Shown here: piece after piece, positions 9,711-18,038 of the stretch
How the letters are laid out: each line of letters begins with the position of its first letter
Numbering within the stretch: the stretch's first letter is position 1
DNA from: Opitutaceae bacterium
Lineage (GTDB): Bacteria; Verrucomicrobiota; Verrucomicrobiia; Opitutales; Opitutaceae
Direction of reading: 5' to 3'
Assembly: GCA_947474995.1 (NCBI GenBank)
Contig: CANJNJ010000052.1
Location: forward strand, 1 to 32,685
Length of the DNA: 32,685 nucleotides
Program-made: the position numbers and the translations under genes
Notes under the pieces: generated by a model
Databases searched by the model: none
Seen by the model: the letters and a program-made list of their open reading frames with translations, nothing else
What the model was told of the DNA's origin: nothing

Positions 9711-10505
9711 TCAAGCCCGCTCCTGCGCCCGGCTGCGGCGGGACTCCGCAAGCGTCAGGTTGGCGCCGGCCGAATTGATCGCCTTGATGACCTCTGGCGA
9801 CGGGCGCGTATCGGTGACAATCGTAAAGCGGGGCCCGAAAGGCGCGATCAGGCTGAGCGCCTTGCGCCCGAACTTCGTGCCATCAAGCGCGAAGATCGTC
9901 CGTTCCGAGGCGGCGATCATCTTGCGCTGCACGGCGATCATGAGCGCGTTGTGGTTCCAGATGCCGTTCTCCGTAATCCCGGCGCCGCCGAGAATCGCGA
10001 GATCGGCATGGATCTGCTCAATCGATTGTTCGCACTGCGGGCCGACGAGCACGGCGAGCCGGCCGCAAATGCTGCCGCCGGTCACCAGGGTTTCCACGTT
10101 GCCGATTTCACCGAAAAGCGTGGCGACGGGCAGGGAGTTGGTGATGACGCGCACGCGCTTCTCCGCGAGCAGTCGCGCCACGGCGTAGGTCGTGGTGCCG
10201 GCGTCGAGGATGACGGTCATGCCGGGTTGGATTTGTTCGGCGACCAAGCCGGCGATGGCAAATTTCTGGTCGGCCTGCCGTTGGATGCCGGTGAGAAAAT
10301 CGTACTCTTGGGTCAGCGCGTCCGTCTCGATCAACGAGGCGCCGCCATGATGCCGGCGCACGAGGCCGCGGGATTCGAGCGTATCGAGCACCCGGCGCAC
10401 CGTGGAGATCGAACCGCCAAAATGCGTCGCGAGCGTGCGCAGGTCGGCGTACTTGTGCTCGAGGATGTGCCGCTCGATGAGGTCGGTGCGCTGCTTGTTG
10501 GTCAT
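9711..10505 (-). CDS. DeoR-family transcriptional regulator
   Basis: A 264-residue cytosolic DNA-binding protein. Residues 5-55 form the DeoR winged helix-turn-helix (TDLIERHILEHKYADLRTLA ... STVRRVLDTLESRGLVRRHHGGA). The remainder is the DeoR C-terminal sensor domain, related to ribose-5-phosphate isomerase, with DAGTTTYAVARLL, the TNS motif, LVTGG and LGGAGI. Family members usually repress sugar-phosphate metabolism genes and are released by a phosphorylated sugar; the target here is not evident, as no sugar kinase or catabolic operon adjoins it. ATG 10505 was chosen because the HTH begins right after it; the 112 upstream codons of open frame are not conserved-looking and overlap the glycosyltransferase gene in another frame. 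Its last codons contain GCGCAGGAGCGGGCTTGA, which resembles a REP element and may have replaced the original C-terminus. Confidence 0.9.
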   Translation of the reverse strand: MTNKQRTDLIERHILEHKYADLRTLATHFGGSISTVRRVLDTLESRGLVRRHHGGASLIETDALTQEYDFLTGIQRQADQKFAIAGLVAEQIQPGMTVILDAGTTTYAVARLLAEKRVRVITNSLPVATLFGEIGNVETLVTGGSICGRLAVLVGPQCEQSIEQIHADLAILGGAGITENGIWNHNALMIAVQRKMIAASERTIFALDGTKFGRKALSLIAPFGPRFTIVTDTRPSPEVIKAINSAGANLTLAESRRSRAQERA

Positions 10506-10581
10506 GATCGGAAACCGCTCGGCAAGAACAGCCGAATCGACACGAAAGCGCAAGCAAGGGCGCCACGCGGGGGCGGAGTGG

Positions 10582-11676
10582 TCAACCCAGGCGGCGAAAG
10601 AGTTCGAGATACGCCGCGACTTGCCGTTCGGGGTCGAACGTCGTGCGCGCATAGGCGCGCGCTTCCCCCTGCAGCGCGGCGCGGGCGGTCGCGGACCGTG
10701 CGGTGAGCCGCACAATCGCCGCGCCAAATTCGTCCCGATGATTCCGGGCGATGGGCCAGCCGGTGCGTCCCGGGATGCCGCACTCGCGAATGCCCTGCGC
10801 CTCATAAGCGACGAAGGGTACGCCGTGGGCCTGGGCTTCAATCAGAAAATTAGAGAGGGCCTCGCTCCAGGAAGCATGCACCGCGACATCGGCCGCCGCA
10901 TAGAGCGGTGACGGATTGCGCTGAAAGCCGAGAAATTTTACTCGGTCGCCGAGGCCGCGGGCGCGCACCAGGCGCTCGCAGGTCCGGCGCGCCGGTCCGT
11001 CGCCCGCCAGCCAGAGCTGCCAGTCGAGTCCGGCGGGCAAGCGCGCCGCGATTTCGATCAACTCACGCTGATTCTTCTCCGGACGAAACATCGCGACGCA
11101 AACCAGCACCAGCGTGGCCGGGCCGGCGCCGAACCGGGTCCGAACGCTGGCGCGCTCGGCCGCGACTTCGCCGCCGGTCGCGCTGGAGGCGGGCGGGAAC
11201 ACCAGGGCGTTGGGGATGACGGAGGTTTTCTCCGCGGGAAGGGCGTAGTCCCGGACAAGGGTTTCGCGGGCCTCGTGCCCATTGGCCACCACGTGCCGGC
11301 AGTGCTGGAGCGAGCGACGGAAGAGCCACGGCAACTTTTTGCCAGTGCGCATCGTGGCGACAACGGGTCCGGGGCGCTGGGCCTGCAGGTGGCCGGCATA
11401 ACAATTGGCCATCCGGCCCATGCAAAGGATCACGTCGGGTGCCAGCTTCGCACTGAACGGCGCGAGGCCGGGAGCGAACCAATCGAGGCCCAGGTTGAAC
11501 GGCTGCAGCACGTGGTGGGCCACGCGCTCGCTGAGCGTCCCCGCCAGGGGGCCGCCCGGGCGAAAGGTGGCGAGGGTCACGGCATGACCGGCGGCGGCAA
11601 ACGCGTTCGAGAGCAGCACCGTCTGGCGCTCGGTGCCGCCACTGCGGAGGTAGTCCTGGACCGTGAGGATTTTCAT
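10582..11676 (-). CDS. GT4-like glycosyltransferase
   Basis: A 364-residue GT-B fold glycosyltransferase of the group 1 (GT4) type. The N-terminal domain has the typical GGTERQTVLLSNAFAAAGHAV opening in two pieces (GGTERQ, then LSNAFAAAGHAVTLAT). The C-terminal domain starts at VLVCVAMFRPEKNQRELI, continues with LAGDGPARR, VKFLGFQRNPSPLYAAADV and HASWSEALSNFLIEAQAHGVPFVAY. The conserved donor-binding E-x7-E motif is present as EALSNFLIE. It probably transfers a sugar from a nucleotide donor onto a lipid or surface glycan at the cytoplasmic face; donor and acceptor cannot be told. The start is ATG 11676. The gene stops 76 bases before the DeoR-type gene, on the same strand, so the two may form one transcript. 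It is divergent from the membrane protein gene at 11718. Confidence 0.9.
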   Translation of the reverse strand: MKILTVQDYLRSGGTERQTVLLSNAFAAAGHAVTLATFRPGGPLAGTLSERVAHHVLQPFNLGLDWFAPGLAPFSAKLAPDVILCMGRMANCYAGHLQAQRPGPVVATMRTGKKLPWLFRRSLQHCRHVVANGHEARETLVRDYALPAEKTSVIPNALVFPPASSATGGEVAAERASVRTRFGAGPATLVLVCVAMFRPEKNQRELIEIAARLPAGLDWQLWLAGDGPARRTCERLVRARGLGDRVKFLGFQRNPSPLYAAADVAVHASWSEALSNFLIEAQAHGVPFVAYEAQGIRECGIPGRTGWPIARNHRDEFGAAIVRLTARSATARAALQGEARAYARTTFDPERQVAAYLELFRRLG

Positions 11677-11717
11677 TGCCCGGTGAAACGACAGGGCGAT
11701 GGTTGGATTCTCACGCT

Positions 11718-12128
11718 GTGACCTCCTCCTTGAAACAACTGCTCGTGCGCTGGGTCGTGCTCGCCCTGGGGGTGACGCTCGCGACGAAAGTCGTGCATGG
11801 CATCAGCTGCGACGATGGCGTCACGCTCCTCGCCGTCGTGGCGCTGTTGAGCTTCTTCAACGCGATTCTGAAGCCGCTGCTGGTGCTGTTTACGCTGCCA
11901 TTCATTCTGGTGACGATGGGCCTGGGTATCGTGGTGATCAATGCCTTGTTATTCCTGCTGGTCGCAAAACTGGTGGAGGGCTTTCACGTGGCGGGGTTCT
12001 GGTCGGCGGTGTGGGGTTCACTGGTCATCAGTATTACCAATCTACTCATTAGTTCGTTCCTGCGGCCATCCCAGCCGGCCGCGCGGCCGCCCGCCAAAGC
12101 AAAACGGGATGATGTGATCGATATCTGA
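11718..12128 (+). CDS. Four-helix membrane protein, phage holin 4 superfamily IV-like (YvlD type)
   Basis: A 136-residue integral membrane protein with four predicted helices: LLVRWVVLALGVTLATKVV, VTLLAVVALLSFFNAIL, VLFTLPFILVTMGLGIVVIN with ALLFLLVAKLV, and the last in FWSAVWGSLVISITNLLI. The patterns FNAILKPLL, TLPFILVTMGL, NALLFLLVAKLVEGFHVAGFW are those of PF04020/COG1950, a family named after a mycobacteriophage holin but common in chromosomes and not known to lyse cells. The C-terminal tail is cytosolic and charged (KAKRDDVIDI). The start is uncertain: the open frame begins with TTG 11676, and GTG 11718 or TTG 11730 fit better with the first helix. It diverges from the glycosyltransferase, with only about 40 bases between them. 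Confidence 0.82.
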   Translation: MTSSLKQLLVRWVVLALGVTLATKVVHGISCDDGVTLLAVVALLSFFNAILKPLLVLFTLPFILVTMGLGIVVINALLFLLVAKLVEGFHVAGFWSAVWGSLVISITNLLISSFLRPSQPAARPPAKAKRDDVIDI

Positions 12129-12139
12129 TTGAGTTGAGC

Positions 12140-12221
12140 GTTGGAGGTTGAAAGTTGAAGGACCGGACGGCCAGAGGCTCCATTGCCTTCAACTTTCCCC
12201 TTTCCCTCTTCAACCTTCAAC
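12140..12221. repeat. Long imperfect inverted repeat upstream of lpdA
   Basis: The left arm 12140-12161 reads GTTGGAGGTTGAAAGTTGAA (first 20 bases). The right arm 12186-12221 is its reverse complement except for a 14-base CT-rich insertion (CCCCTTTCCCTCTT). The sequence is built from GTTGAA/TTCAAC units and has low GC. It sits between the membrane protein gene and lpdA and could form a stem that ends or stabilises transcripts. Confidence 0.7.
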
Positions 12222-12280
12222 TTCGCGAGCCGACCTAATTTCCGTTTGACGGTTGATTGGTGGGTGGCGACGTTGGCCGA

Positions 12281-13687
12281 ATGGCTGAAACTGTGGAATA
12301 CGATCTCATCGTCATCGGGGGCGGACCGGCGGGCTACGCGGGCGCCATTCGCGCCGGGCAGCTGGGGAAAAAAGTTGCGTGCATCGAACTCGAACGCGCC
12401 GGCGGCACCTGCCTGAACTGGGGCTGTATTCCGACGAAAGCGCTCCTCAAGAGCGCGGAGTTCTACCGCTCGCTCCAGAAGGCGGCGACTTTTGGGATTT
12501 CCGTGAAGGACGTGGGGTTTGATTTTGCCCAGGTGATGGATCGTTCCCGCGGCGTCGCCGGCCAGATGACCAAGGGCGTCGAGTTCCTTTTGCGCAAAAA
12601 CAAGGTGGATTACTTTGTCGGCCGGGCCCAGGTCACCGTCCCCGGCATGGTCGAAATCACCGCGGGCGAGCACAAGGGGAAGTTCTTCAAGACGAAGAAC
12701 GTCCTGCTCGCCACGGGCTGCAAACCGCGGCAACTGCCCGGGATCGCGGTCGATGGCGCCCGCGTGCTGACCTCGCGCGAAGCGCTCGAGCCGCGCCCGA
12801 ATCCGCCCAAGTCGATCGTCATCATCGGGGCCGGCGCGATCGGCGTGGAGTTCGCTTATTTCTACAATGCCTTCGGGTCGAAAGTGACGCTCGTCGAAAT
12901 GCTGCCGCAGGTTGTGCCGGTGGAAGACGAGGATGTGGCCCGGGCGCTGCAACGCTCCTTTGAAAAGCAGGGCATCACGGTTCACGTCGGCACCAAGGTC
13001 GAAAACGTGCGCGTCGGAAAAACCAAGGTGGAGCTTTCGCTCGTGAAAAACGGCGAGACCAACTCCACCGAACTCGAGGCCGAGACGTTGCTGGTGGCGA
13101 TTGGCGTCGTGCCGAATCTCGAGGGCGCGCTGGCGAAGAACCTGACCCTGGAACTCGACCGCGGTTACGTGAAGGTAAACGACAACTACGAGAGCAGCGT
13201 GAAAGGCATCTACGCGGCGGGAGACATCATCGGGCCACCCTGGCTCGCGCACGTGGCGACGTTTGAGGCGGTCAACGCGGTGGCGGGCATGTTCGGCCAT
13301 CCGCACGCCGGGCGGGTGAAGATTTTCCCCGGTTGCACCTACTGCCAGCCGCAAATTGCCAGCGTGGGTCTGACGGAAAAGACGGCGAAGGAAAAGAAAC
13401 TCGACTACAAGGTCGGCAAGTTTCCGTTCACGGCCTCGGGCAAGGCGGTGGCGGCGGGCGATACCGAGGGCTTTGTCAAAGTCGTCAGCGACGCCAAGAC
13501 CGGGGAGATTTACGGCGCGCACATTCTGGGCCACGAGGCGCCGGAGTTGATTGCGGAATATGTGCTCGCGATGAACCTGGAGGCTTCGGTCGACGAGGTG
13601 CACCGCTCGATCCACGCCCATCCGACGCTGAGCGAGGCACTGATGGAGGCCGCGGCGGCGACAAGTGGCGAGGCGATCCACATCTGA
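12281..13687 (+). CDS. lpdA: Dihydrolipoyl dehydrogenase (E3)
   Basis: This FAD flavoprotein reoxidises dihydrolipoamide with NAD+ in 2-oxoacid dehydrogenase complexes and the glycine cleavage system. It has 468 residues, the usual length. Visible motifs are the FAD-binding GGGPAGYAGAIRAGQLG (residues 13-29), the redox disulfide GGTCLNWGCIPTK (C44/C49), the NAD-binding GAGAIGVEFAYFYNAFGSKV near residue 185, the second FAD motif GIYAAGDIIGPPWLAH and the C-terminal catalytic HAHPTLSEAL. ATG 12281 starts right at the flavoprotein fold; the frame opens with TTG 12257, but nothing supports the eight extra residues. No E1 or E2 genes adjoin it, so it is a stand-alone E3, probably shared between complexes. 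A weak hairpin plus T-run follows at 13693. Confidence 0.96.
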   Translation: MAETVEYDLIVIGGGPAGYAGAIRAGQLGKKVACIELERAGGTCLNWGCIPTKALLKSAEFYRSLQKAATFGISVKDVGFDFAQVMDRSRGVAGQMTKGVEFLLRKNKVDYFVGRAQVTVPGMVEITAGEHKGKFFKTKNVLLATGCKPRQLPGIAVDGARVLTSREALEPRPNPPKSIVIIGAGAIGVEFAYFYNAFGSKVTLVEMLPQVVPVEDEDVARALQRSFEKQGITVHVGTKVENVRVGKTKVELSLVKNGETNSTELEAETLLVAIGVVPNLEGALAKNLTLELDRGYVKVNDNYESSVKGIYAAGDIIGPPWLAHVATFEAVNAVAGMFGHPHAGRVKIFPGCTYCQPQIASVGLTEKTAKEKKLDYKVGKFPFTASGKAVAAGDTEGFVKVVSDAKTGEIYGAHILGHEAPELIAEYVLAMNLEASVDEVHRSIHAHPTLSEALMEAAAATSGEAIHI

Positions 13688-13692
13688 GAGGC

Positions 13693-13719
13693 TTTCGCGG
13701 CGCGAAATCATTGTTTTTT
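13693..13719 (+). terminator. Possible intrinsic terminator after lpdA
   Basis: A short stem TTTCGC/GCGAAA with loop GGC (13693-13707) starts five bases after the lpdA stop and is followed by ATCATTGTTTTTT. The stem is short and the T-run starts a few bases late, so strength is doubtful. Confidence 0.45.
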
Positions 13720-13838
13720 GACGGGATAATCCGGCCGGCTGGCTCCCCGGTGTTGGGGCACTGTTTAACCGGCGGCCTTTGACCGAGGAGCAACCGGTAA
13801 GGCTGGCCGTCCGGAGCGGGCCGGTTATTTATGGGCAC

Positions 13839-15086
13839 ATGCACAAACTGAATTTTTGGTGCAGGGTGCCAGAGGGCGGAACGAGGCGGGTGTTCCGTCA
13901 GGCCAAAGCGGGTCTGATGGCCGTTCTCGCCGGCGTGGTATTTGGCGAGGCGGCCGAAGTGAAGGGCACGGCCAGAGCCGTGGAGGCGCCCGATCCGGTC
14001 AAAGCGCTCGTGGCGCAACTGGCCTTAGATAAGTACCAGGCGACCATCAAGGCGCTGACGCAATTTGGTGATCGCCGCGAGGGCACCGAGCGGAACCGGG
14101 CCGCGGTTGATTGGATTGAGGCGCAGTTACGGAGCTACGGTTATGCGACCGAGCGAATCAAATATGACTACTTTCCGACCGACCCCCGCCGGCCGAGCGG
14201 CCCGGTGGTTCGTCCGGGGGTGGCGGAAGGAGGCGGAAAGATTCGCGGGCAACGCACCCGCTTGGGCGTCAACACCGATCCCCTTAAGCAGCCGGACGAA
14301 AAATTGCGCGCGTTGAACAAGCCGGGGAGTGTCCCGGGGGCGCGGGAAGAAGTTTTTTGCACGAAGGTCGGCACGACGCATCCCGAGGAAATGTATATCA
14401 TCGCCGCGCACCTGGACGGCATCGGCTGGGGGGAAGCGGCGAACGACGACGGCTCCGGCACGGCGCTGGTGATGGAAATCGCGCGGATTCTCGGTGCGCC
14501 GGGCGTGCAGTCGGAGCGCACGATTCGTTTTTGTCTGTGGAACAATGAGGAGACCGGGCTCCAGGGCGCGCGGGCCTACGTCGATCAGCGCGCGACAGGG
14601 CAGGGTCGGGAAGTTCCCGCGGGCTCGGGCAAATATCCGGAGCCCAGATGGCTCGGGATGATTCAGCACGACATGCTGCTTTTTGATCACGGCATGCCGC
14701 GCCCTGACGGTACGATGAGCCCGGAGCAGCGGCCCGAGGCCGACGTGAACGTGGAGTTTCAATCCACCGCCAAGATGGCGGATGGGGCGATGAAGCTCGC
14801 GTGGTTTTTCCAGGCGGCCAACGAAAAGTATGCGACCGATTATCCGGTGACGGTCGGGCCGCACATGACCAACACCGACAGCACCCCCTTTATGGACCTG
14901 GTGCCTGCGATCAGCCTGCGCGAAAATGAGCGCGGCATGCACATCGGGGCAGGCTGGGATCCGCAGTGGCACCAGCCAACGGACGTTTATGCCGCCTACA
15001 GCGAAAAGGATTTTCTTCTGGGGCTGAACGCCGCGCAGACGACGCTGAGCGCGATCGCGTTGCTGGCGGGGGTGAGCGTGGAATAG
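13839..15086 (+). CDS. M28-family zinc peptidase, exported
   Basis: A 415-residue peptidase of the M28 (aminopeptidase Y/Ap1-like) family. The co-catalytic zinc site is complete: H191 and D193 in AAHLDGIG, D203/D204 in ANDDGSG, E237/E238 in WNNEETG, D278 in QHDM and H378 in WHQPTD. It probably releases N-terminal residues from peptides outside the cytoplasm: the N-terminus carries basic residues followed by a hydrophobic stretch AGLMAVLAGVVFGEAAEVKG, consistent with a signal sequence. The start is uncertain; the frame opens with TTG 13779, and ATG 13839 is the first ATG, but ATG 13918 right at the hydrophobic stretch is also possible. No strong ribosome binding site decides this. It is convergent with the pyrophosphatase gene. 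Confidence 0.87.
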   Translation: MHKLNFWCRVPEGGTRRVFRQAKAGLMAVLAGVVFGEAAEVKGTARAVEAPDPVKALVAQLALDKYQATIKALTQFGDRREGTERNRAAVDWIEAQLRSYGYATERIKYDYFPTDPRRPSGPVVRPGVAEGGGKIRGQRTRLGVNTDPLKQPDEKLRALNKPGSVPGAREEVFCTKVGTTHPEEMYIIAAHLDGIGWGEAANDDGSGTALVMEIARILGAPGVQSERTIRFCLWNNEETGLQGARAYVDQRATGQGREVPAGSGKYPEPRWLGMIQHDMLLFDHGMPRPDGTMSPEQRPEADVNVEFQSTAKMADGAMKLAWFFQAANEKYATDYPVTVGPHMTNTDSTPFMDLVPAISLRENERGMHIGAGWDPQWHQPTDVYAAYSEKDFLLGLNAAQTTLSAIALLAGVSVE

Positions 15087-15126
15087 GAAATGGCCGGAGA
15101 TGGTCCGGATCGAAGCAGGCTGGCGC

Positions 15127-15189
15127 TCGTCGTTCCGCCGTTAGGCGGAATCGGGGCCGACAATCATCCGCCGAAAGGCGGGACGACGA
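15127..15189. repeat. Double-hairpin palindromic element (REP/BIME-like)
   Basis: It lies in the convergent spacer between the peptidase and pyrophosphatase genes. Outer arms TCGTCGTTCCGCC (15127-15139) and GGCGGGACGACGA (15177-15189) pair over 13 positions with one T-G. Inside them are two tetraloop hairpins, TTCCGCC-GTTA-GGCGGAA (15133-15150) and CCGCC-GAAA-GGCGG (15168-15181). The element can fold either as one long stem or as two small hairpins. The ends match those of the hairpin inside uvrA. Confidence 0.75.
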
Positions 15190-15227
15190 ACTCGGCGCGT
15201 CCGTGGCGCTGAAATGGTGGACGCGTT

Positions 15228-16970
15228 TCACCGCCGCTTGCGGAAGGGCGCGGCGCTGCGCGAGGTCGGCAACACTCCTTCGGCGGCCATTTCTTTTACG
15301 AGGCCGGTGAGATACGGGATCAGCTGCTTTTTGCGGCTGACGATGCCGGGCAGGTCGAAGATTTCGTTCTGCTCGACGTGGGGATAAGTAATCCGGCGGA
15401 TTAACTCCGGATCGCCTTTGACGATGAGGAGCGAGTTTTGGGTGTTGATGTCGGTGATCAGGAGCGCGGCAAAGAAGAGACGTTCGTCTTCGCGCAGATC
15501 GGCCACGGCCTCGGTGATGGGCTTCGCGTGCTGCCAGAAATTGCCAAAGCCGAGTTCCTCCACCTGCGACACCGCGAAGCGGAGGCCCTCTTCTTCGTAA
15601 ATCTTGAAATCCGAGCGTACGACCTTCTCGGGCGGACTCGCGAGGATGACGGAACCCGAATTAAAGATTTCATCGGCGAGTTGCTTGGAGGCCACCCCGG
15701 CGATCTCGGAGAGCCAGGCCAGGAGGATGGCGTCCTTGCCCGTCGCGGTCGGGCCGTTCAGATGCAACGTGTCGGAGATTAATCCGGACATCATGATCCC
15801 GGCAATGGAGGGCGAAGGCTGCAGCCCGTCGCGGCGAAAGAGGTCCGCGACGATAGTGCAGGTCGAGCCCACGGGCTCGTTGATGAAGAGAATGGGCTGC
15901 GCGGTCTGGACGGCTCCGAGGCGGTGGTGGTCGATGATCTCGACGATGGTGACTTCCTCGGCGCCGGGAACCGCCTGCGTGAGTTCGTTGTGGTCGACCA
16001 GGACCAGCCGCACGGGGGGTGGCTTGAGTACGTCGGTCTTGGTGAGAAATCCAATCAACGTGCCGTTGTCTGACGTCACCGGGTAGGCGTGGATCGTGCC
16101 GGAGGAGAATTTTTTTCGCACGTCGGCGATCCGGGTGTCGGCACTCAAGGTGGCGACATCGCGCTCGATGATGTGCTCGATGGTCGAGGCCGTGCGGACG
16201 ACCCACGACGTCGTGGCGGAGTCGTAGGGGCTGACAATCAGGCTGACGCCTTTGGCGCGGGCGAGCGCGAGCGTGTCATCGTCGACGGCGAGATCGCTCG
16301 TGATGACGAGGGCGCGAATGCCGAGCTCGATGGCGCGATGCTGGATGTCGCGGCGATCCCCGACGATGATGATGGCCTGGGACGCGGGGATGCTTTCGCG
16401 GATGGAAACGCTCCAGAAGGAACGAATATCCATCGTGCCGAGGCGGACAAAGAGCTGCTCAATTTTTTCCTCGCCCACGAGGTGCAGCGGGCGGGCGTGA
16501 AGCGCCCGCGTAATATGGGCGAGCGACGTGGTGACCTGCCGCATCGTGCGGGGATCGCTGACCCGGGGAATGAAGACGCCGCCGAGGGCCGAAAGGGAGA
16601 CGACTCCGACGACGACCCGATCGGCCGACGTGACGGGGAGCACGCGGATGTGGTGGCGATCGATGATCTCGAGCGCTTCGGCACAGGTGGCGGTTTCCGA
16701 AACGGAAATGACTTCCGTGGCCATCATGTCGCGCACCCGGGGCGATACGTCCGTGAGGTAGTAGGGCAGGGGCTGGCGGAACCGGGCGAGAATGGTGTCG
16801 ATCCGCGCGTTGGAGTTGCCGCAGCGCGCCGCCATGAAACCCTTTTCGCCGCGCGCCTCCTTGTAGGCGGCATAGGCGATCGCCGAGCAGATCGCGTCGG
16901 CGTCGGGATTCTTGTGCCCGACGACAAAGGTGGTCTGGCCGGGCAAGCCGGAGGGCGCGGAGGCAGTCAT
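15228..16970 (-). CDS. ppaC: Family II inorganic pyrophosphatase with CBS-DRTGG-CBS regulatory insert
   Basis: It hydrolyses pyrophosphate to two phosphates in the cytosol, with Mn2+ or Co2+ as preferred metal. Domains over 580 residues: DHH part 1 with GHKNPDADAICSA (residues 18-30), first CBS domain (about 77-130), DRTGG-like segment (about 160-250), second CBS domain (about 265-320), DHH part 2 with LVDHNE and EIIDHHRLG, and the DHHA2 domain ending in the SRKKQ substrate motif. The insertion between LPYYLTDVSP and DHN is the arrangement of the CBS-PPases, known to be inhibited by AMP/ADP and activated by ATP or diadenosine polyphosphates. ATG 16970 begins just ahead of the conserved fold. 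The gene is alone on its strand here, about 50 bases after the prepilin terminator. Confidence 0.93.
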   Translation of the reverse strand: MTASAPSGLPGQTTFVVGHKNPDADAICSAIAYAAYKEARGEKGFMAARCGNSNARIDTILARFRQPLPYYLTDVSPRVRDMMATEVISVSETATCAEALEIIDRHHIRVLPVTSADRVVVGVVSLSALGGVFIPRVSDPRTMRQVTTSLAHITRALHARPLHLVGEEKIEQLFVRLGTMDIRSFWSVSIRESIPASQAIIIVGDRRDIQHRAIELGIRALVITSDLAVDDDTLALARAKGVSLIVSPYDSATTSWVVRTASTIEHIIERDVATLSADTRIADVRKKFSSGTIHAYPVTSDNGTLIGFLTKTDVLKPPPVRLVLVDHNELTQAVPGAEEVTIVEIIDHHRLGAVQTAQPILFINEPVGSTCTIVADLFRRDGLQPSPSIAGIMMSGLISDTLHLNGPTATGKDAILLAWLSEIAGVASKQLADEIFNSGSVILASPPEKVVRSDFKIYEEEGLRFAVSQVEELGFGNFWQHAKPITEAVADLREDERLFFAALLITDINTQNSLLIVKGDPELIRRITYPHVEQNEIFDLPGIVSRKKQLIPYLTGLVKEMAAEGVLPTSRSAAPFRKRR

Positions 16971-17014
16971 GGACGGGTAAACATGAACGGCCCCGCCGAC
17001 CGGGGGAAGCGGGA

Positions 17015-17045
17015 AATAAAAAAGCCCGGTCGCGCGCGACCGGGC
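17015..17045 (-). terminator. Intrinsic terminator of the prepilin gene
   Basis: A perfect dyad GCCCGGTCGC/GCGACCGGGC (17024-17045), read on the minus strand, is followed at once by TTTTTTATTT. It lies about 25 bases after the prepilin stop codon and isolates that gene from the pyrophosphatase gene downstream on the same strand. Confidence 0.9.
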
Positions 17046-17069
17046 GGTATAATTATAATTGGGATGAAG

Positions 17070-17903
17070 TTACGGACCACGAGCGGCCGCGGTTCCGGCG
17101 GCCCGACCGAGAATCGTGCCGGCGCCGGGCCCGGTGGGAGGAATGCCAAAGATAAAGCCGGCGACGGGAATGGCCTGCTGCACGTTGTTTGTCTTCCGCG
17201 CGCTGTTGTTTGAGGTGAAAATCCCGGCCGTCGCGTTGGCGCCAGCGTTGCTGTAGAAAGCGACATTGCCACCGAGAAAGCCGATGTAGCCGCCGGAATC
17301 CTTATAGGTCCCGCTGGTGAGGCTCCAGGTGCCGTTGGTCTGAAGTCCGCGAGTCCAGGCGATCGGCGTGGCCGGAGTGTCGCTCATCTTGAGCCCGCTG
17401 GCGAACTCCCAGGCGAGCGACTTGCCGGTCATGCTCGGATCCAGAGTGCGCTTGGTGGCGTCGGTGGTATTGATAATGGAAACGGGATAGACCCCGGCGA
17501 AAAACGGATCGGTCTTGGAAAACCAGAACGTGGGATCGGTCAGGATGCCGCTCCGGGCGAGGATGCCCGGCCAAAGCAGGGCCTGGGTGGCGTTGGTCAG
17601 CGTGGTGGCGGGAATCGTGCGCGGGTTGGGCAGCTGATCGTTGTTCTCGCCGGCGTAGATTTGGGCGGCTTTGACGATTTCGCGCAGATTGTTGCCATCG
17701 ACGGCGCGCTGCGCCTTGTCGCGGGCGGAACCGACCGTCGGAATCACAATGGCCGCGAGGATTCCGATGATCGCGATGACCGTCAGCAACTCAATCAGCG
17801 TAAAGCCGCCTGGGCTCGGGCGGGCGGACGGGGTGCCGAGTTTAACTCGGCTGCCAGAGGCAAACTTGCGGGAAGGGGAGACGCGACTTGATGGGATTCG
17901 CAT
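17070..17903 (-). CDS. Prepilin-like protein with type IV N-terminal methylation motif
   Basis: A 277-residue pseudopilin-like protein. A long basic leader of 33 residues ends in PSPGG, then comes FTLIELLTVIAIIGILAAIV, the class III signal with cleavage G33/F34 and Glu at +5. The prepilin peptidase PilD would cut and methylate it, and the hydrophobic helix would anchor it in the inner membrane or a pseudopilus. The mature part has SARDKAQR...NLREIVKAAQIYAGENND, then a C-terminal GGYIGFLGGNVAFYSN that resembles the H-X9-DG region of planctomycete/verrucomicrobial pseudopilins but lacks the His and Asp. The gene is solitary: no pilus assembly genes adjoin it. It starts at ATG 17903, diverges from ilvE and ends at a strong terminator. 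Confidence 0.9.
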   Translation of the reverse strand: MRIPSSRVSPSRKFASGSRVKLGTPSARPSPGGFTLIELLTVIAIIGILAAIVIPTVGSARDKAQRAVDGNNLREIVKAAQIYAGENNDQLPNPRTIPATTLTNATQALLWPGILARSGILTDPTFWFSKTDPFFAGVYPVSIINTTDATKRTLDPSMTGKSLAWEFASGLKMSDTPATPIAWTRGLQTNGTWSLTSGTYKDSGGYIGFLGGNVAFYSNAGANATAGIFTSNNSARKTNNVQQAIPVAGFIFGIPPTGPGAGTILGRAAGTAAARGP

Positions 17904-18038
17904 GTTAAGAAGTTAGGGGCAGGCAGCTGGGAGAGACGCGGCAAACGCCGAGACAGTTTCGGCGAAAAATGTCGGGCACAAGCAGATTATCCTGCCGCGG
18001 GCTCGACAAAACTTTTTTTGCACCCCTAGGCTGGGGGA
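17904..18038. promoter_or_regulatory. Divergent promoter region between prepilin and ilvE genes
   Basis: These 135 bases must hold promoters for both directions. On the minus strand a GATAAT hexamer (about 17980-17985) could be a -10 box for the prepilin gene, though no -35 stands at 16-18 bases. On the plus strand TCGACA (18003-18008), 18 bases, then TAGGCT is a weak candidate for ilvE, followed closely by GGGGGA before the ATG. Neither match is strong. Confidence 0.35.

Noticed and set aside
8778-10706. 642-codon open frame on the plus strand
   Set aside because: It runs antisense through the start of uvrA and the whole DeoR-type gene, crossing a hairpin and a spacer; no motifs seen.
11718-12128. 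Phage holin as sign of a prophage
   Set aside because: The family name is historical; no phage genes, attachment sites or integrase are nearby.
11984-13711. 575-codon open frame on the minus strand
   Set aside because: Antisense to lpdA, which has complete FAD, NAD and disulfide motifs; the frame is an artefact of codon bias.
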